Shown: positions 45,915-57,613 of the stretch, in pieces
Position numbering within the stretch: the stretch's first letter is position 1
Layout: each line of letters opens with the position of its first letter
Source: Naumannella cuiyingiana
GTDB taxonomy: Bacteria > Actinomycetota > Actinomycetes > Propionibacteriales > Propionibacteriaceae
Direction: 5' to 3'
Assembly (NCBI RefSeq): GCF_013408305.1
Contig: NZ_JACBZS010000001.1
Location: 2,852,001-2,916,000, forward strand
DNA: 64,000 bases
Notes under the pieces: model-generated
What the model was told of the DNA's origin: nothing
What the model saw: only the letters and a program-made list of their open reading frames with translations
Databases searched by the model: none
Position numbers and translations under genes: made by a program

Positions 45915-46613
45915 TCAGTAGGGCGGCGGGGCGATGCCGTCGGCACCGGTCACCGCACCGCCGTCGCGGCCGGTCAACCAGCCGAGCAGCGCGGCCGGCG
46001 TACCCTCCACGACCGCGGTCGGTTCGCCCTCGCCGACGGACAGCTCGCCGCCCTCCCAGCGCAGCAGCACCGGCGGCATCTCCGGCTTGCGGCCCATCCG
46101 TCTGCTTGCCCATTCGAGCAGGGCCTGCAGGGCCGGGCCGTCGGCCTCGGTCAGCGAGTAGCCCAGCGCCAGGTCGGCGTGGTGCAGGACGACCTCGCCG
46201 AGGCGGGCCACCCCGAGCAACCCGGCGGGCACCTCGGCCCCGCCACGCATCGTCACGACCGCGTCGAGCCGACCGCTCTCGGCGAGCTCGTCGAACGCCT
46301 GGCCGAACCGGCCGGCGCTGGCGTCCAGATCCTGTTGCAGCTCCAGACCGGACCGGGTAGCCCCCTCGGCGATCTCTGCGTCGCGCACCTCGTCGGAGGG
46401 ATACATCTGCGCCGGGGTGCCGTCGAGCGCGCCACGGATCAGTCGGACCAGCCCGTCGGCATTGCGGGCGATGTGGGTGGCCAGGTGGGCGCGGGTCCAC
46501 CCGGGCAGGGAGCTGGGCTCGTGCCACTGCTCGTCGGTGACGGCGATCGTCGCGCCGAGAAGGTGTTGGGTTTCGTGTGCGAGGCTCGCCCGGAGGTCGT
46601 CGGCAGCGGTCAT
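45915..46613 (-). CDS. Maleylpyruvate isomerase / DinB-fold family protein (MDMPI)
   Basis: A 232-residue protein of the mycothiol-dependent maleylpyruvate isomerase N-terminal family. The N-terminal four-helix bundle contains the metal-ligand His positions in [20 protein letters not shown] and a third in [14 protein letters not shown] small C-terminal domain follows ([19 protein letters not shown]), which is typical of the actinobacterial TIGR03083/03084-like proteins. Substrates are usually unknown. The ATG at 46613 is preceded six bases away by a TACCGT -10 element, so the message may be leaderless. Confidence 0.85.
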   Translation of the reverse strand: MTAADDLRASLAHETQHLLGATIAVTDEQWHEPSSLPGWTRAHLATHIARNADGLVRLIRGALDGTPAQMYPSDEVRDAEIAEGATRSGLELQQDLDASAGRFGQAFDELAESGRLDAVVTMRGGAEVPAGLLGVARLGEVVLHHADLALGYSLTEADGPALQALLEWASRRMGRKPEMPPVLLRWEGGELSVGEGEPTAVVEGTPAALLGWLTGRDGGAVTGADGIAPPPY

Positions 46614-46619
46614 GGCACC

Positions 46620-46625
46620 ACGGTA
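46620..46625 (-). promoter_or_regulatory. -10 element for the leaderless MDMPI gene
   Basis: On the minus strand TACCGT lies six bases before the ATG at 46613. It is 44 bp from the uvrA -10 element, so the two promoters are divergent and close. Confidence 0.45.
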
Positions 46626-46669
46626 TCCCGGCCGTCGGCGCTCGGATTCGTTGTGTCGGAGGGAGCGCA

Positions 46670-46675
46670 TACGAT
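46670..46675 (+). promoter_or_regulatory. -10 element for a leaderless uvrA transcript
   Basis: TACGAT is followed by six bases and the uvrA GTG at 46682. No ribosome-binding site lies before the start. Confidence 0.55.
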
Positions 46676-46681
46676 CGGCGG

Positions 46682-49693
<3,012 letters not shown>

Positions 49694-49708
49694 GCGGCCT
49701 GCCGCCGA

Positions 49709-50344
49709 TCAGGAATCGCGCTGCCACTTCAGCAGGGCGAGCGCCAAGGCGGTGCGGTTGGGCTGATCGAGCTTGCGCAGCAGGCTGGACACATGGTTCT
49801 TCACCGTGCCCTCCGAGAGCACCATCCGTTCGGCGATCGCCTGGTTGGTCGCCCCCTCGGCGACATGTCCGGCGACGACGCGCTCGGTCGGGGTGAGGCG
49901 CGCGAGCGGACCCGGCCCGTCCGGCCCCGGTGATCGCGGCCCGACCACCAGCCGGGCGACCCGCGGATCGATGATCAACTCGCCGCGCAGGACCCCGCGT
50001 ACCGCCTCGGCCAGCCGCTCCGGGGAGGTGTCCTTGAGCAGGAAGCCGGCGGCCCCGGCCGCCACGGCCGCCGTCACGACCGGCTCGTCGTCGAACGTGG
50101 TCAACACCAGCACCGGCGTGCCCGGGTGTCTCTCGGCGCATGCGGCGACCAGCGCCGGACCGTCCATGCCGGGCATCCGGGCGTCCGTCAGTACCACCGA
50201 CGGACGGTACTTGTCGATCATCGCCAGGGCCTCGGCCCCGTCGGCGGCCTCCGCCACGACGTCGATCCCGTCCTGAAGTTCCAGCAGCATCCGCAGCCCG
50301 CGCCGCAGCAGTTGTTGATCATCGACGATCAGCACGCCGATCAT
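49709..50344 (-). CDS. NarL/LuxR-type response regulator
   Basis: A 211-residue two-component regulator. The receiver domain starts IGVLIVDDQQLLRRGL, the phosphoacceptor Asp is in VVLTDARMPGMDG (about residue 53), the switch Thr is in LVLTTFDD, and the Lys is in GFLLKD. The C-terminal LuxR helix-turn-helix includes LTPTERVVAGHVAEGATNQAIAERM. The ATG at 50344 overlaps the kinase gene by 4 bp, so the pair is one operon. The stop is 15 bp from the uvrA stop, converging. Confidence 0.95.
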   Translation of the reverse strand: MIGVLIVDDQQLLRRGLRMLLELQDGIDVVAEAADGAEALAMIDKYRPSVVLTDARMPGMDGPALVAACAERHPGTPVLVLTTFDDEPVVTAAVAAGAAGFLLKDTSPERLAEAVRGVLRGELIIDPRVARLVVGPRSPGPDGPGPLARLTPTERVVAGHVAEGATNQAIAERMVLSEGTVKNHVSSLLRKLDQPNRTALALALLKWQRDS

Positions 50345-51576
50345 CGGGAATCCCCCGGCGTGGGCAGCGGCAGCCGGGCGCGCAGCGCGAACCCGCGCTC
50401 GATGGGGGTCGCGTCGATGCGCCCGCCGAGCTCGCCGGCGCGATCTGCCAGCGAGCGCAGGCCGAATCCGGGGATCGGTGAGCAGGGCTCGGGGGAGGCG
50501 GGCTCCGCCGCGGCGCGCGCGGATTCGTCGATCACCGACAGCTCCAGCGAGTCGGGCCGTCGTCGCCAACCGATGCTGACCCGATCGGGCGTACCGTGCC
50601 GCAGGGCATTGGTCAGCCCTTCCTGGACGAACCGGCGGGCGAACAGCTCGATCTCCTCCGACGGAGCGGCGGCGGCGCCGGTCGCCTGCACGGTCACGGT
50701 CAGGCCCGTCCCGCGGAAGGAGTCCGCGATCGCCTCCAGCGCATCGGCGCCGGTCGCGCCCGGTCTGGTGGCCGGGGCCAGCGCGCGTACCCAGCGGCGC
50801 ATCTCGGTGAGCGTCTGCCCGGCCACCCGGCGCGCCGCGGAGATCTCGGCGTCGGCGCGGCCGGGCTGGCGTTCGCGCGCCCGTTCGGCGAAGTCCAGCG
50901 CCATCGTGATCATCGTCAGCCGATGGCCCAACCCGTCGTGCAGTTCCCGCGCGGCCCGCGCGCGCTCCTCGGCCAGCACCAGCTCGCGCTCGGCCTCGCG
51001 ATTGCGCAGCACATCGGCGGCGAGCCGCTCCGATCGGGTGAGTTCGGCGGCGTACGCGCGGACGAACCAGGCGATCGTCAGCCCCAGGGCGAGCAGCAGG
51101 GCGTTCAGCGGAAGCTCGCGCAGGCTGTCCGGCCCGCCGCCCGGCACGAGCAGCCCGAGCAGCGTACCGATCGTCAGCAGGCCGAACGCCAGCGCCAGGC
51201 TCGCCGCGCGGCCCACCGCGAGGGTGATCACGATCAAGGCCGGCAACATCAGCACCAGCAGATTGCCGAACAGGGAGACCAGCGCGGCGAGCACGGCGAA
51301 GGCGATCGCCGACACGAGGCCGCCGCGCCCGGAACGCCAGTACGCCCAGACCGCGGCCAGCGGGATCAGCATCGCCGCGATGACCCCGAGATAGGACGGG
51401 TCCGGCGAGCGATCGGCGACCAGGATCGAGGTGATCGGCCCGACCAGCAGGCACAACCCGAACAACGCGTCCAGGATCCGTGCCGCCGGTCTCGGCAGCC
51501 GCGGCGCGGGACCGTCGCGAGGCGCCCGGCCGGGGCCGCCACCCTGGCTCGCGTCATGGTCCGGGTCGTCCGTCAC
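50341..51576 (-). CDS. Sensor histidine kinase (HisKA_3 type)
   Basis: A 411-residue membrane sensor. A Pro/Arg-rich N-terminus is followed by six hydrophobic segments (about residues 35-165). The HisKA_3 dimerisation domain contains the phosphorylated His in ARELHDGLGHRLTMI. A HATPase domain follows, with TNALRHGTPDRV (N box) and GFGLRSLADRAGELGG (G box). It has the architecture of DesK/LiaS-type kinases. The GTG start at 51576 is the longest reasonable choice. The divergent CPBP gene begins 118 bp away, so it is a possible target. Confidence 0.93.
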   Translation of the reverse strand: MTDDPDHDASQGGGPGRAPRDGPAPRLPRPAARILDALFGLCLLVGPITSILVADRSPDPSYLGVIAAMLIPLAAVWAYWRSGRGGLVSAIAFAVLAALVSLFGNLLVLMLPALIVITLAVGRAASLALAFGLLTIGTLLGLLVPGGGPDSLRELPLNALLLALGLTIAWFVRAYAAELTRSERLAADVLRNREAERELVLAEERARAARELHDGLGHRLTMITMALDFAERARERQPGRADAEISAARRVAGQTLTEMRRWVRALAPATRPGATGADALEAIADSFRGTGLTVTVQATGAAAAPSEEIELFARRFVQEGLTNALRHGTPDRVSIGWRRRPDSLELSVIDESARAAAEPASPEPCSPIPGFGLRSLADRAGELGGRIDATPIERGFALRARLPLPTPGDSR

Positions 51577-51693
51577 GGGGCCAGCCTAGGCAGCCGGGGG
51601 CTGCTCGACCCATGACCGCCGTCATGGGTCGCCCCGGCCGGATCATGACGTCGGGGTGGCGCACCGGTCGCGGCACTCGTCGAGGCTGATCAC

Positions 51694-52536
51694 ATGATCA
51701 AGAAGATTCTCCTGGTGTTGGCTCGATTCGCTGTCGCGATGGTGATCATGACGGTGGCTGCGCTGGTGCCGTCGCTGCTGCTGATCCCGGTGAGCGCCGT
51801 CCTGGCCGATCCGGCGCGCGTCACCGAGGCGATGGCGCTGAAGGTTGCGAGCTGGCTGGTTGTGCCGCTGGTGGTCGTGGCGCTGGTCGCGGTGGTGGCG
51901 CGGTACTGGGATCGCCGCTCGCTGGCCTCCCTCGGCCTGGTGTTCACCCGCCGGACGCTGGTGATCGGGCTCGTCGTGCTCGGCGCCTCGACCGCGCTCT
52001 CGGCGGCCGCCACGGCCCTCGCGGCTGCGCTCGGCGCCCGCCCGGAGCCCAGCGAGCTGGCGGGCATCCCGCCCGCGCTGTTGGCGGCCTACATCGTCGC
52101 GCGGGCGCTCTTCCTGCAGGGCTTCGGCGAGGAGCTGATCTGGCGGGGCTGGTTCCAGCGCACCGTGCCCACCGGGCCGGTCACCGCAGCGGTGCTCTCC
52201 GCGATCTTCTTCGCGGTGCCGCACCTGCTGTCCGGCGGCGGCCAGCAGTCGCTCGTCGAGCGCTTCCTCTATCTCGTGCTCCCGTTCGGGTTCGGGCTGG
52301 CGGCGGCCGGGCTGGCGCTGCGCACGGGCTCGCTGTGGGCGGCGGTCGGGGTGCACACCGGGTTCCACTTCGGCTGGTCGTTCCTCGCCGTGCTCGGCAT
52401 CACGGCCGGCGGCCCGATCGCCTGGCTGCTGCAGGGCGCGGCATTCGTCATCGTCGGCGTCGTCGCGTTGGCCGGCGGCGCGGCCGGGATCGCTCGGCAG
52501 CGCGACTCACGGCCGACCGGGGTACCCATGGGATGA
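51694..52536 (+). CDS. CPBP-family intramembrane metalloprotease
   Basis: A 280-residue membrane protein with eight predicted helices. All three CPBP (Abi, CAAX protease-like) motifs are present: EExxxR in GEELIWRGW, FxxxH in FFAVPHL, and HxxxH in HTGFHFGW. These residues bind a metal in Rce1-type proteases. Bacterial members are linked to bacteriocin self-immunity, signalling or membrane protein processing, but the substrate is unknown here. It is divergent from a two-component system that may control it. It ends eight bp before the marR start. Confidence 0.9.
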   Translation: MIKKILLVLARFAVAMVIMTVAALVPSLLLIPVSAVLADPARVTEAMALKVASWLVVPLVVVALVAVVARYWDRRSLASLGLVFTRRTLVIGLVVLGASTALSAAATALAAALGARPEPSELAGIPPALLAAYIVARALFLQGFGEELIWRGWFQRTVPTGPVTAAVLSAIFFAVPHLLSGGGQQSLVERFLYLVLPFGFGLAAAGLALRTGSLWAAVGVHTGFHFGWSFLAVLGITAGGPIAWLLQGAAFVIVGVVALAGGAAGIARQRDSRPTGVPMG

Positions 52537-52537
52537 T
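52532..52537 (+). promoter_or_regulatory. -10 element for a leaderless marR transcript
   Basis: GATGAT overlaps the CPBP stop codon and lies seven bases before the ATG at 52545. No ribosome-binding site is seen. Confidence 0.4.
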
Positions 52538-52544
52538 CGGGCCC

Positions 52545-53066
52545 ATGCCGGAACCGCTCCCGCTCGACCCGATCGCCGAGGCGCACCGTCAGTGGACGGC
52601 CCACGGTTGGGGCGAGGTCGCCGACGGGATGGCGGCGGTCACCTCGCTGATGCGGGCGCAGCAGATCGTATTGGCGCGCGTCGAGGAGGTGCTGCGGCCG
52701 TTCCAACTGACCTTCGCCAGGTATGAGCTGTTGATGCTGCTCAGTTTCAGCCGGGCGGGGGCGCTGCCGATGGCGAAGGCCAGCGCGCGGCTGCAGGTGC
52801 ACCCGACGAGCGTGACCAACGCGGTGGACCGGCTCGAGTCGGCCGGCCTGGTACGCCGGGCGCCGCACCCGAGTGATCGCCGGGCCACGTTGATCGAGCT
52901 GACCGGCGACGGGCGAGAGCTCGCGATGGAGGCGACCGGCAAGCTGAACGCGGAGGTGTTCGGCAATGTCGGGCTGCCGGGTGATCATCTTGGTCCGCTG
53001 CTGCAGATCCTGGCGGGGATGCGTCGCGATGCGGGCGACTTCGAGGATGGCGCCGGCCGCTGGTAG
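52545..53066 (+). CDS. MarR-family transcriptional regulator
   Basis: A 173-residue winged-helix regulator. The core reads LTFARYELLMLLSFSRAGALPMAKASARLQVHPTSVTNAVDRLESAGLVRR and ends its wing with HPSDRRATLIELTGDG, a textbook MarR region. The ligand is unknown. It converges with the valine-degradation operon, whose last gene ends 46 bp away. Regulators of this type often sense aromatic or acyl-CoA compounds, so control of the neighbouring genes is possible but unproven. An in-frame ATG at 52533 would add four residues. Confidence 0.92.
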   Translation: MPEPLPLDPIAEAHRQWTAHGWGEVADGMAAVTSLMRAQQIVLARVEEVLRPFQLTFARYELLMLLSFSRAGALPMAKASARLQVHPTSVTNAVDRLESAGLVRRAPHPSDRRATLIELTGDGRELAMEATGKLNAEVFGNVGLPGDHLGPLLQILAGMRRDAGDFEDGAGRW

Positions 53067-53075
53067 CGCGGACCC

Positions 53076-53095
53076 GCCGGTTCTCGGGCCGGCGC
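53076..53095. terminator. Small hairpin between converging marR and enoyl-CoA hydratase genes
   Basis: CGCCGG and CCGGCG form a 6-bp stem with an eight-base loop in the 46-bp gap. It is short and lacks a T-run, so terminator function is uncertain. Confidence 0.3.
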
Positions 53096-53112
53096 CGCAC
53101 CGTGGTCGTGGC

Positions 53113-53895
53113 CTACCGGTGCTTGAACTCGGGGTCGCGCTTCTCGACGAAGGCGGACATGCCCTCCTTCTGGTCCTCGGTGGCGAACGTCGAGAAGAAG
53201 GTACGCCGCTCGAACCGCACGCCCTCGGACAGCGTCGTCTCCAGCGCCACGTTGACCGCCTCCTTGGCCATCATCACGACGGGCAGGGACTTGGCGCCGA
53301 TGGTCTCGGCGACCGCCACGGCCGCATCCACCAGCTCGGCCGCCGGCACGATTCGGGCAACCAGCCCGGACCGTTCGGCCTCCTCGGCATCCATCATCCG
53401 TCCGGTCAGCACCAGGTCCATCGCCTTCGACTTGCCGACCGCGCGGGTCAGACGCTGCGTACCGCCCATCCCGGGAATCACGCCGAGGTTGATCTCGGGC
53501 TGTCCGAACTTCGCGCTGTCCGCGGCGATGATCAGGTCGCACATCATCGCCAGTTCGCACCCGCCGCCGAGCGCGTAGCCGGCGACCGCTGCGATGATCG
53601 GCTTGCGGATCTTGGTGATCCGGTCCCAGTCGGAGAACAGATCGCCGCCGTAGACATCGGAGAACGACCGGGACTGCATCTCCTTGATGTCTGCCCCGGC
53701 GGCGAAGGCCTTCTCCGATCCGGTGATCACGATCGCGCCGACCGCGGGATCGGTGTCGAAGGCCCGGGCGGCCGCGATCACCTCCTCCATCAGATCGCGG
53801 TTCAACGCGTTCAGCGCCTTCGGCCGGTTCAGCGTGATCAGGCCGACGCGCCCGCGCTGCTCGACGGTGATGTTCTCCGGGTTCTGCTCGCTCAT
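53113..53895 (-). CDS. Enoyl-CoA hydratase/isomerase family protein
   Basis: A 260-residue crotonase-fold enzyme. The oxyanion-hole region [11 protein letters not shown] (about residues 64-74) and the second conserved segment [16 protein letters not shown] are typical of short-chain enoyl-CoA hydratases. The Glu catalytic positions are likely in [15 protein letters not shown]. In the valine pathway this step hydrates methacrylyl-CoA to 3-hydroxyisobutyryl-CoA. The gene is last in the operon and overlaps mmsB by 4 bp, which supports that role, though wider short-chain use is equally possible. Confidence 0.93.
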   Translation of the reverse strand: MSEQNPENITVEQRGRVGLITLNRPKALNALNRDLMEEVIAAARAFDTDPAVGAIVITGSEKAFAAGADIKEMQSRSFSDVYGGDLFSDWDRITKIRKPIIAAVAGYALGGGCELAMMCDLIIAADSAKFGQPEINLGVIPGMGGTQRLTRAVGKSKAMDLVLTGRMMDAEEAERSGLVARIVPAAELVDAAVAVAETIGAKSLPVVMMAKEAVNVALETTLSEGVRFERRTFFSTFATEDQKEGMSAFVEKRDPEFKHR

Positions 53896-54812
53896 TGCTC
53901 CACCTCGCTGGTCGACCGGTCACGGATGTCGTTGATGATCGCCGAGAAGTCCAGGCCGCCCCCGCCGGAGCTGGCGAAGCGGTGGTACATCTCGGCCGCG
54001 TGCAGCCCGAGCTCTGCCGCCACCGCATTGTTGCGTACCGCGTTCGAGGCCAGCCCGAGGTCCTTGTCCATCAGCGCGGCGGCGAATCCCGGCCGGTAGT
54101 CGTGGTTCGCCGGACTGGTCGGCACCGGCCCCGGGATCGGGCAGTTGGTGGTCAGCGACCAGCACTGTCCGGACGCATTCGCGGCGACATCGAACAACGC
54201 CTGATTGCTCAGCCCCAGCTTCTCGCCGAGGACGAACGCCTCGCTGACCGCGATCATGGAAACCCCGAGGATCATGTTGTTGCAGACCTTCGCCGCCTGA
54301 CCGTTGCCCGGGCCGCCGCAGTACACGATCTTGCGGCCCATCGCCTCCAGCAGCGGCTGCGCATCGGCGAAGTCGTCCTCGGTGCCGCCGACCATGAACG
54401 CCAGCGTGCCCGCCTCGGCGCCCACCACGCCGCCGGAGACGGGGGCGTCGATCGCGCGGTGCCCTGAGCGCGTCGCCAGATCGTTGGCGGCGCGCGCATC
54501 GGCCACGTCGATGGTCGAGCTGTCGATGAACAGCGTGCCCGGATCGGCCGCCGGCAGGATCGCGACGTACGCCTCCTGGACCAGCGCCCCGTTCGGCAAC
54601 ATCGTGATCACGACCTCCGCCCCGCGCACGGCGTCCTCCGCCGCGCCGACGACGGTGATCCCGTGCTCCTCGGCCCGGGCGACCGCCTCCGGCACGGGGT
54701 CGAAACCGGTCACCCGGTGCCCGGCCCGTACAAGATTGGCCGCCATCGGTCCGCCCATGTTGCCCAGCCCGAGGAAGGCGATGCGGCGGGACTGCTCGGG
54801 CTGTGTGCTCAT
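53892..54812 (-). CDS. mmsB: 3-hydroxyisobutyrate dehydrogenase
   Basis: A 306-residue NAD-dependent dehydrogenase oxidising 3-hydroxyisobutyrate to methylmalonate semialdehyde. The nucleotide-binding motif is [17 protein letters not shown], the substrate signature is [16 protein letters not shown], and the catalytic Lys is in [13 protein letters not shown]. The ATG at 54812 has GGAG upstream; another ATG at 54824, with AAGGA, would add four residues. It lies between the acyl-CoA dehydrogenase and hydratase genes, fitting valine degradation. Confidence 0.94.
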   Translation of the reverse strand: MSTQPEQSRRIAFLGLGNMGGPMAANLVRAGHRVTGFDPVPEAVARAEEHGITVVGAAEDAVRGAEVVITMLPNGALVQEAYVAILPAADPGTLFIDSSTIDVADARAANDLATRSGHRAIDAPVSGGVVGAEAGTLAFMVGGTEDDFADAQPLLEAMGRKIVYCGGPGNGQAAKVCNNMILGVSMIAVSEAFVLGEKLGLSNQALFDVAANASGQCWSLTTNCPIPGPVPTSPANHDYRPGFAAALMDKDLGLASNAVRNNAVAAELGLHAAEMYHRFASSGGGGLDFSAIINDIRDRSTSEVEQ

Positions 54813-54838
54813 CTGTGACTCCATCGTCGTCCTTGCGG

Positions 54839-55978
54839 TCAAGCCTTGTTGATCATGGACCGGGCGATCACGACCCGCATGATCTCGTTCGTGCCCTCGA
54901 GGATCTGGTGGACCCGGAGGTCGCGGACGATCTTCTCGATGCCGTACTCGGCGAGATAACCGTAACCCCCGTGCAGTTGCAGAGCCTCGTTGGCCGCGGC
55001 GAATCCCGCGTCGGTGGCGAAACGCTTCGCCATCGCACACAGCTCGACCGCATCGGAAGCCCCCCGGTCCAGGGCGTCGGCGGCCCGCCAGAGCAAGCTT
55101 CGCGCCGCCTCCAGCTCGGTCCGCATGTCGGCCAGCCGGAACTGCAGCGCCGGATTGTCGATCAGCGCGCCACCGAATGCGTGCCGGCCGGACAGATAGG
55201 GCAGCGTGGCATCGAGCGCGGCCTGGCCGCCGCCGACCGAACAGGCGGCGATGTTGAGCCGACCGCCGTTCAGGCCCTGCATCGCGATCCCGAATCCACC
55301 GCCCTCGCCGCCGAGCAGGTTCTCGGCCGGTACGCGGGCATCGTCCATGATCACCTGCCGCGTCGGCTGGGAGTTCCAGCCCATCTTCCGTTCCTCGGCG
55401 CCGAAGCCGAGTCCCGGCGTACCCGACGAAACGACGAAGGCGGAGATCCCGCGGGCACCCGCCTCGCCGGTCCGGGCCATCACCACATAGACCTCCGAGG
55501 TGCCGGCACCGGAGATGAACTGCTTGACCCCGTTCAGGACGTAGTGATCACCGTCGCGGCGTGCGGTGGTGGCGAGCGCCGCGGCGTCGGAGCCCGCACC
55601 GGGTTCGCTGAGGCAGTAGCTGGCCAGTTGTTCCATCGAGCACAGGCCCGGCACCCAGGCCTTGCGCTGCTCGTCGTTGCCGAACCGATCGATCATCCAG
55701 GCGGCCATGTTGTGGATGGACAGGTACGCCGCGACCGACGGATCGCCCTTGGCCAGCTCCTCGAAGATGCGTACCGAATCCAGCCGCCGCAGGCCGGAGC
55801 CGCCGACATCCTCGCCGACATAGACCCCACCGAGCCCGAGCGCGGCCGCCTCGCGCAACACGTCGACCGGGAAGTGCTTGGCCTGGTCCCACTCGACCGC
55901 ATGCGGTGCCAGCCGTTCGGCGGCGAACTCGCGCGCGGTGTCGCGGATCGCCCGATCCTCCTCGGTCAGCTCGAACAT
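54839..55978 (-). CDS. Acyl-CoA dehydrogenase (probable isobutyryl-CoA dehydrogenase)
   Basis: A 379-residue FAD enzyme introducing a double bond into acyl-CoA. The FAD/substrate motifs YCLSEPGAGSD (about residues 127-137) and LHGGYGYLAEYGIEKIVRDLRVHQILEGTNEIMR (C-terminus, containing the usual catalytic Glu region) are clear. Context in the mms operon makes isobutyryl-CoA the likely substrate. The ATG at 55978 lies two bases beyond the mmsA stop. A longer upstream frame is only a shadow of mmsA. Confidence 0.94.
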   Translation of the reverse strand: MFELTEEDRAIRDTAREFAAERLAPHAVEWDQAKHFPVDVLREAAALGLGGVYVGEDVGGSGLRRLDSVRIFEELAKGDPSVAAYLSIHNMAAWMIDRFGNDEQRKAWVPGLCSMEQLASYCLSEPGAGSDAAALATTARRDGDHYVLNGVKQFISGAGTSEVYVVMARTGEAGARGISAFVVSSGTPGLGFGAEERKMGWNSQPTRQVIMDDARVPAENLLGGEGGGFGIAMQGLNGGRLNIAACSVGGGQAALDATLPYLSGRHAFGGALIDNPALQFRLADMRTELEAARSLLWRAADALDRGASDAVELCAMAKRFATDAGFAAANEALQLHGGYGYLAEYGIEKIVRDLRVHQILEGTNEIMRVVIARSMINKA

Positions 55979-55980
55979 GA

Positions 55981-57486
55981 TCAGTCCATCGTCGGGATGA
56001 CGAAGTGGTCCGCGTTCTCCTTCATGCCGGACGGCCAGCGCTGGGTGACGGTCTTGGTCTTGGTGTAGAAGCGCACCGAGTCCGGGCCGTGCTGGTTCAG
56101 GTCGCCGAAGCCGGACCGCTTCCAGCCGCCGAAGGTGTGGTAGGCGATCGGCACCGGGATCGGCACGTTCACGCCGACCATGCCCACATTGACCCGGTTG
56201 GTGAAGTCGCGCGCGGTGTCGCCGTCGCGGGTGAAGATCGCGACACCGTTGCCGTACTCGTGTTCGGTGGGCAGGCGTACCGCCTCCTCGTAGTCGGCGG
56301 CGCGGACCACGCTCAGTACCGGTCCGAAGATCTCCTCGCGATAGATCTTCATCTCGGGGGTGACCTTGTCGAACAGGGTGGGCCCGGTGAAGAAGCCGTC
56401 CTCGTGCCCGTCCAGGGAGAAGCCGCGGCCGTCGACCGCCAGCTCGGCGCCCTCCTCGACGCCGGAGGCGATGTAGTCCTCGACCCGCTGCTTGGCCTGC
56501 GCCGTGACCAGCGGCCCGAAGTCGGCCTTCTCGTCGTCGCTGCGACCGATCCGCAGGTTCGCGATCCGCTCCTTCAGTCGCGGCACCAGGGCCTCCGCGG
56601 CCTCCTCGCCGACCGGCACGGCGACGGAGATCGCCATGCAGCGCTCGCCGGCCGAACCGTACCCGGCGCCGATCAGCGCATCCGCGACGGCGTCCATGTC
56701 GGCGTCGGGCATCACGATCGCGTGGTTCTTGGCGCCGCCGAAGCACTGCGCCCGCTTGCCGTGGGCGGTCGCGGTCTCGTAGATGTACTGCGCGATCGGC
56801 GTCGATCCGACGAACCCGACGGCGGCGATGCGCGGGTCGGTGAGCAGGGTGTCGACGGCGCCCTTGTCGCCGTTGATCACGTTGAACACGCCCTTGGGCA
56901 GGCCGGCCTCGATGAACAGCTCCGCGAGTCGCAGCGGCACCGAGGGGTCGCGCTCGGACGGCTTGAGCACGAAGGCATTGCCGCAGGCGATCGCGGGCCC
57001 GGCCTTCCACAGCGGGATCATCGCGGGGAAGTTGAACGGGGTGATCCCGGCCACGACGCCGAGCGGCTGGCGCATCGAGTAGACATCGATGCCGGTGCCG
57101 GCCGATTCGGTGTACTCGCCCTTCAACAGGTGCGGGATGCCGATCGCGAACTCGATCACCTCCAGCCCGCGCTGGATGTCGCCCTTGGCGTCGGGAATGG
57201 TCTTGCCGTGCTCGGCCGAGAGCATCGCGGCAAGATCATCCATCTGGTCGTTGACGAGCTGCAGGAAACGCATCAGCACGCGTGCCCGCTTCTGCGGGTT
57301 GGTCGCCGCCCATGCCGGCTGGGCCTGTTCGGCGCTGGCGATCGCGGCCTCGACCTCGGCGGAGTCGGCGAGCGGTACGCGGGCCTGGACGGCGCCGGTA
57401 TTGGGATCGAAGACGTCGGCGAAGCGCCCCGAGCTGCCCGGGACGGGCGCGCCGTCGACGAAGTGGGTGAGTTCTCGAACGTCCAT
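55981..57486 (-). CDS. mmsA: Methylmalonate-semialdehyde dehydrogenase (CoA-acylating)
   Basis: A 501-residue aldehyde dehydrogenase that converts methylmalonate semialdehyde and CoA to propionyl-CoA, CO2 and NADH. The catalytic Cys is in GSAGERCMAISVAV (about residue 287). The motifs PFNFPAMIPLWKAGPAIACGNAFVLKPSERDPS, FVGSTPIAQYIYETA and GGAKNHAIVMPDAD are typical of MmsA rather than other ALDH groups. It is the first gene of the operon. An AT-rich TAATAC on the minus strand (57550-57555) is a candidate -10 element about 65 bp upstream. Confidence 0.95.
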   Translation of the reverse strand: MDVRELTHFVDGAPVPGSSGRFADVFDPNTGAVQARVPLADSAEVEAAIASAEQAQPAWAATNPQKRARVLMRFLQLVNDQMDDLAAMLSAEHGKTIPDAKGDIQRGLEVIEFAIGIPHLLKGEYTESAGTGIDVYSMRQPLGVVAGITPFNFPAMIPLWKAGPAIACGNAFVLKPSERDPSVPLRLAELFIEAGLPKGVFNVINGDKGAVDTLLTDPRIAAVGFVGSTPIAQYIYETATAHGKRAQCFGGAKNHAIVMPDADMDAVADALIGAGYGSAGERCMAISVAVPVGEEAAEALVPRLKERIANLRIGRSDDEKADFGPLVTAQAKQRVEDYIASGVEEGAELAVDGRGFSLDGHEDGFFTGPTLFDKVTPEMKIYREEIFGPVLSVVRAADYEEAVRLPTEHEYGNGVAIFTRDGDTARDFTNRVNVGMVGVNVPIPVPIAYHTFGGWKRSGFGDLNQHGPDSVRFYTKTKTVTQRWPSGMKENADHFVIPTMD

Positions 57487-57613
57487 GTCCGATGCCGTCC
57501 TTGCCTGTCGGGGTGCGCCCTGGTCGGGAAGCGTGGAAGTGCGGCCATCGTATTACTAGGAAGTCCACGTACCTGCGGTGGGGGCGGGTACGCGGCCCGA
57601 CCCGACGGGCCGA
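57487..57613. other. Intergenic region with mmsA promoter candidate
   Basis: TAATAC on the minus strand (57555 to 57550) is an unusually AT-rich hexamer in this GC-rich DNA and is the best -10 candidate for the mms operon. No matching -35 is obvious. A regulator site may overlap, but none can be named. Confidence 0.4.
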
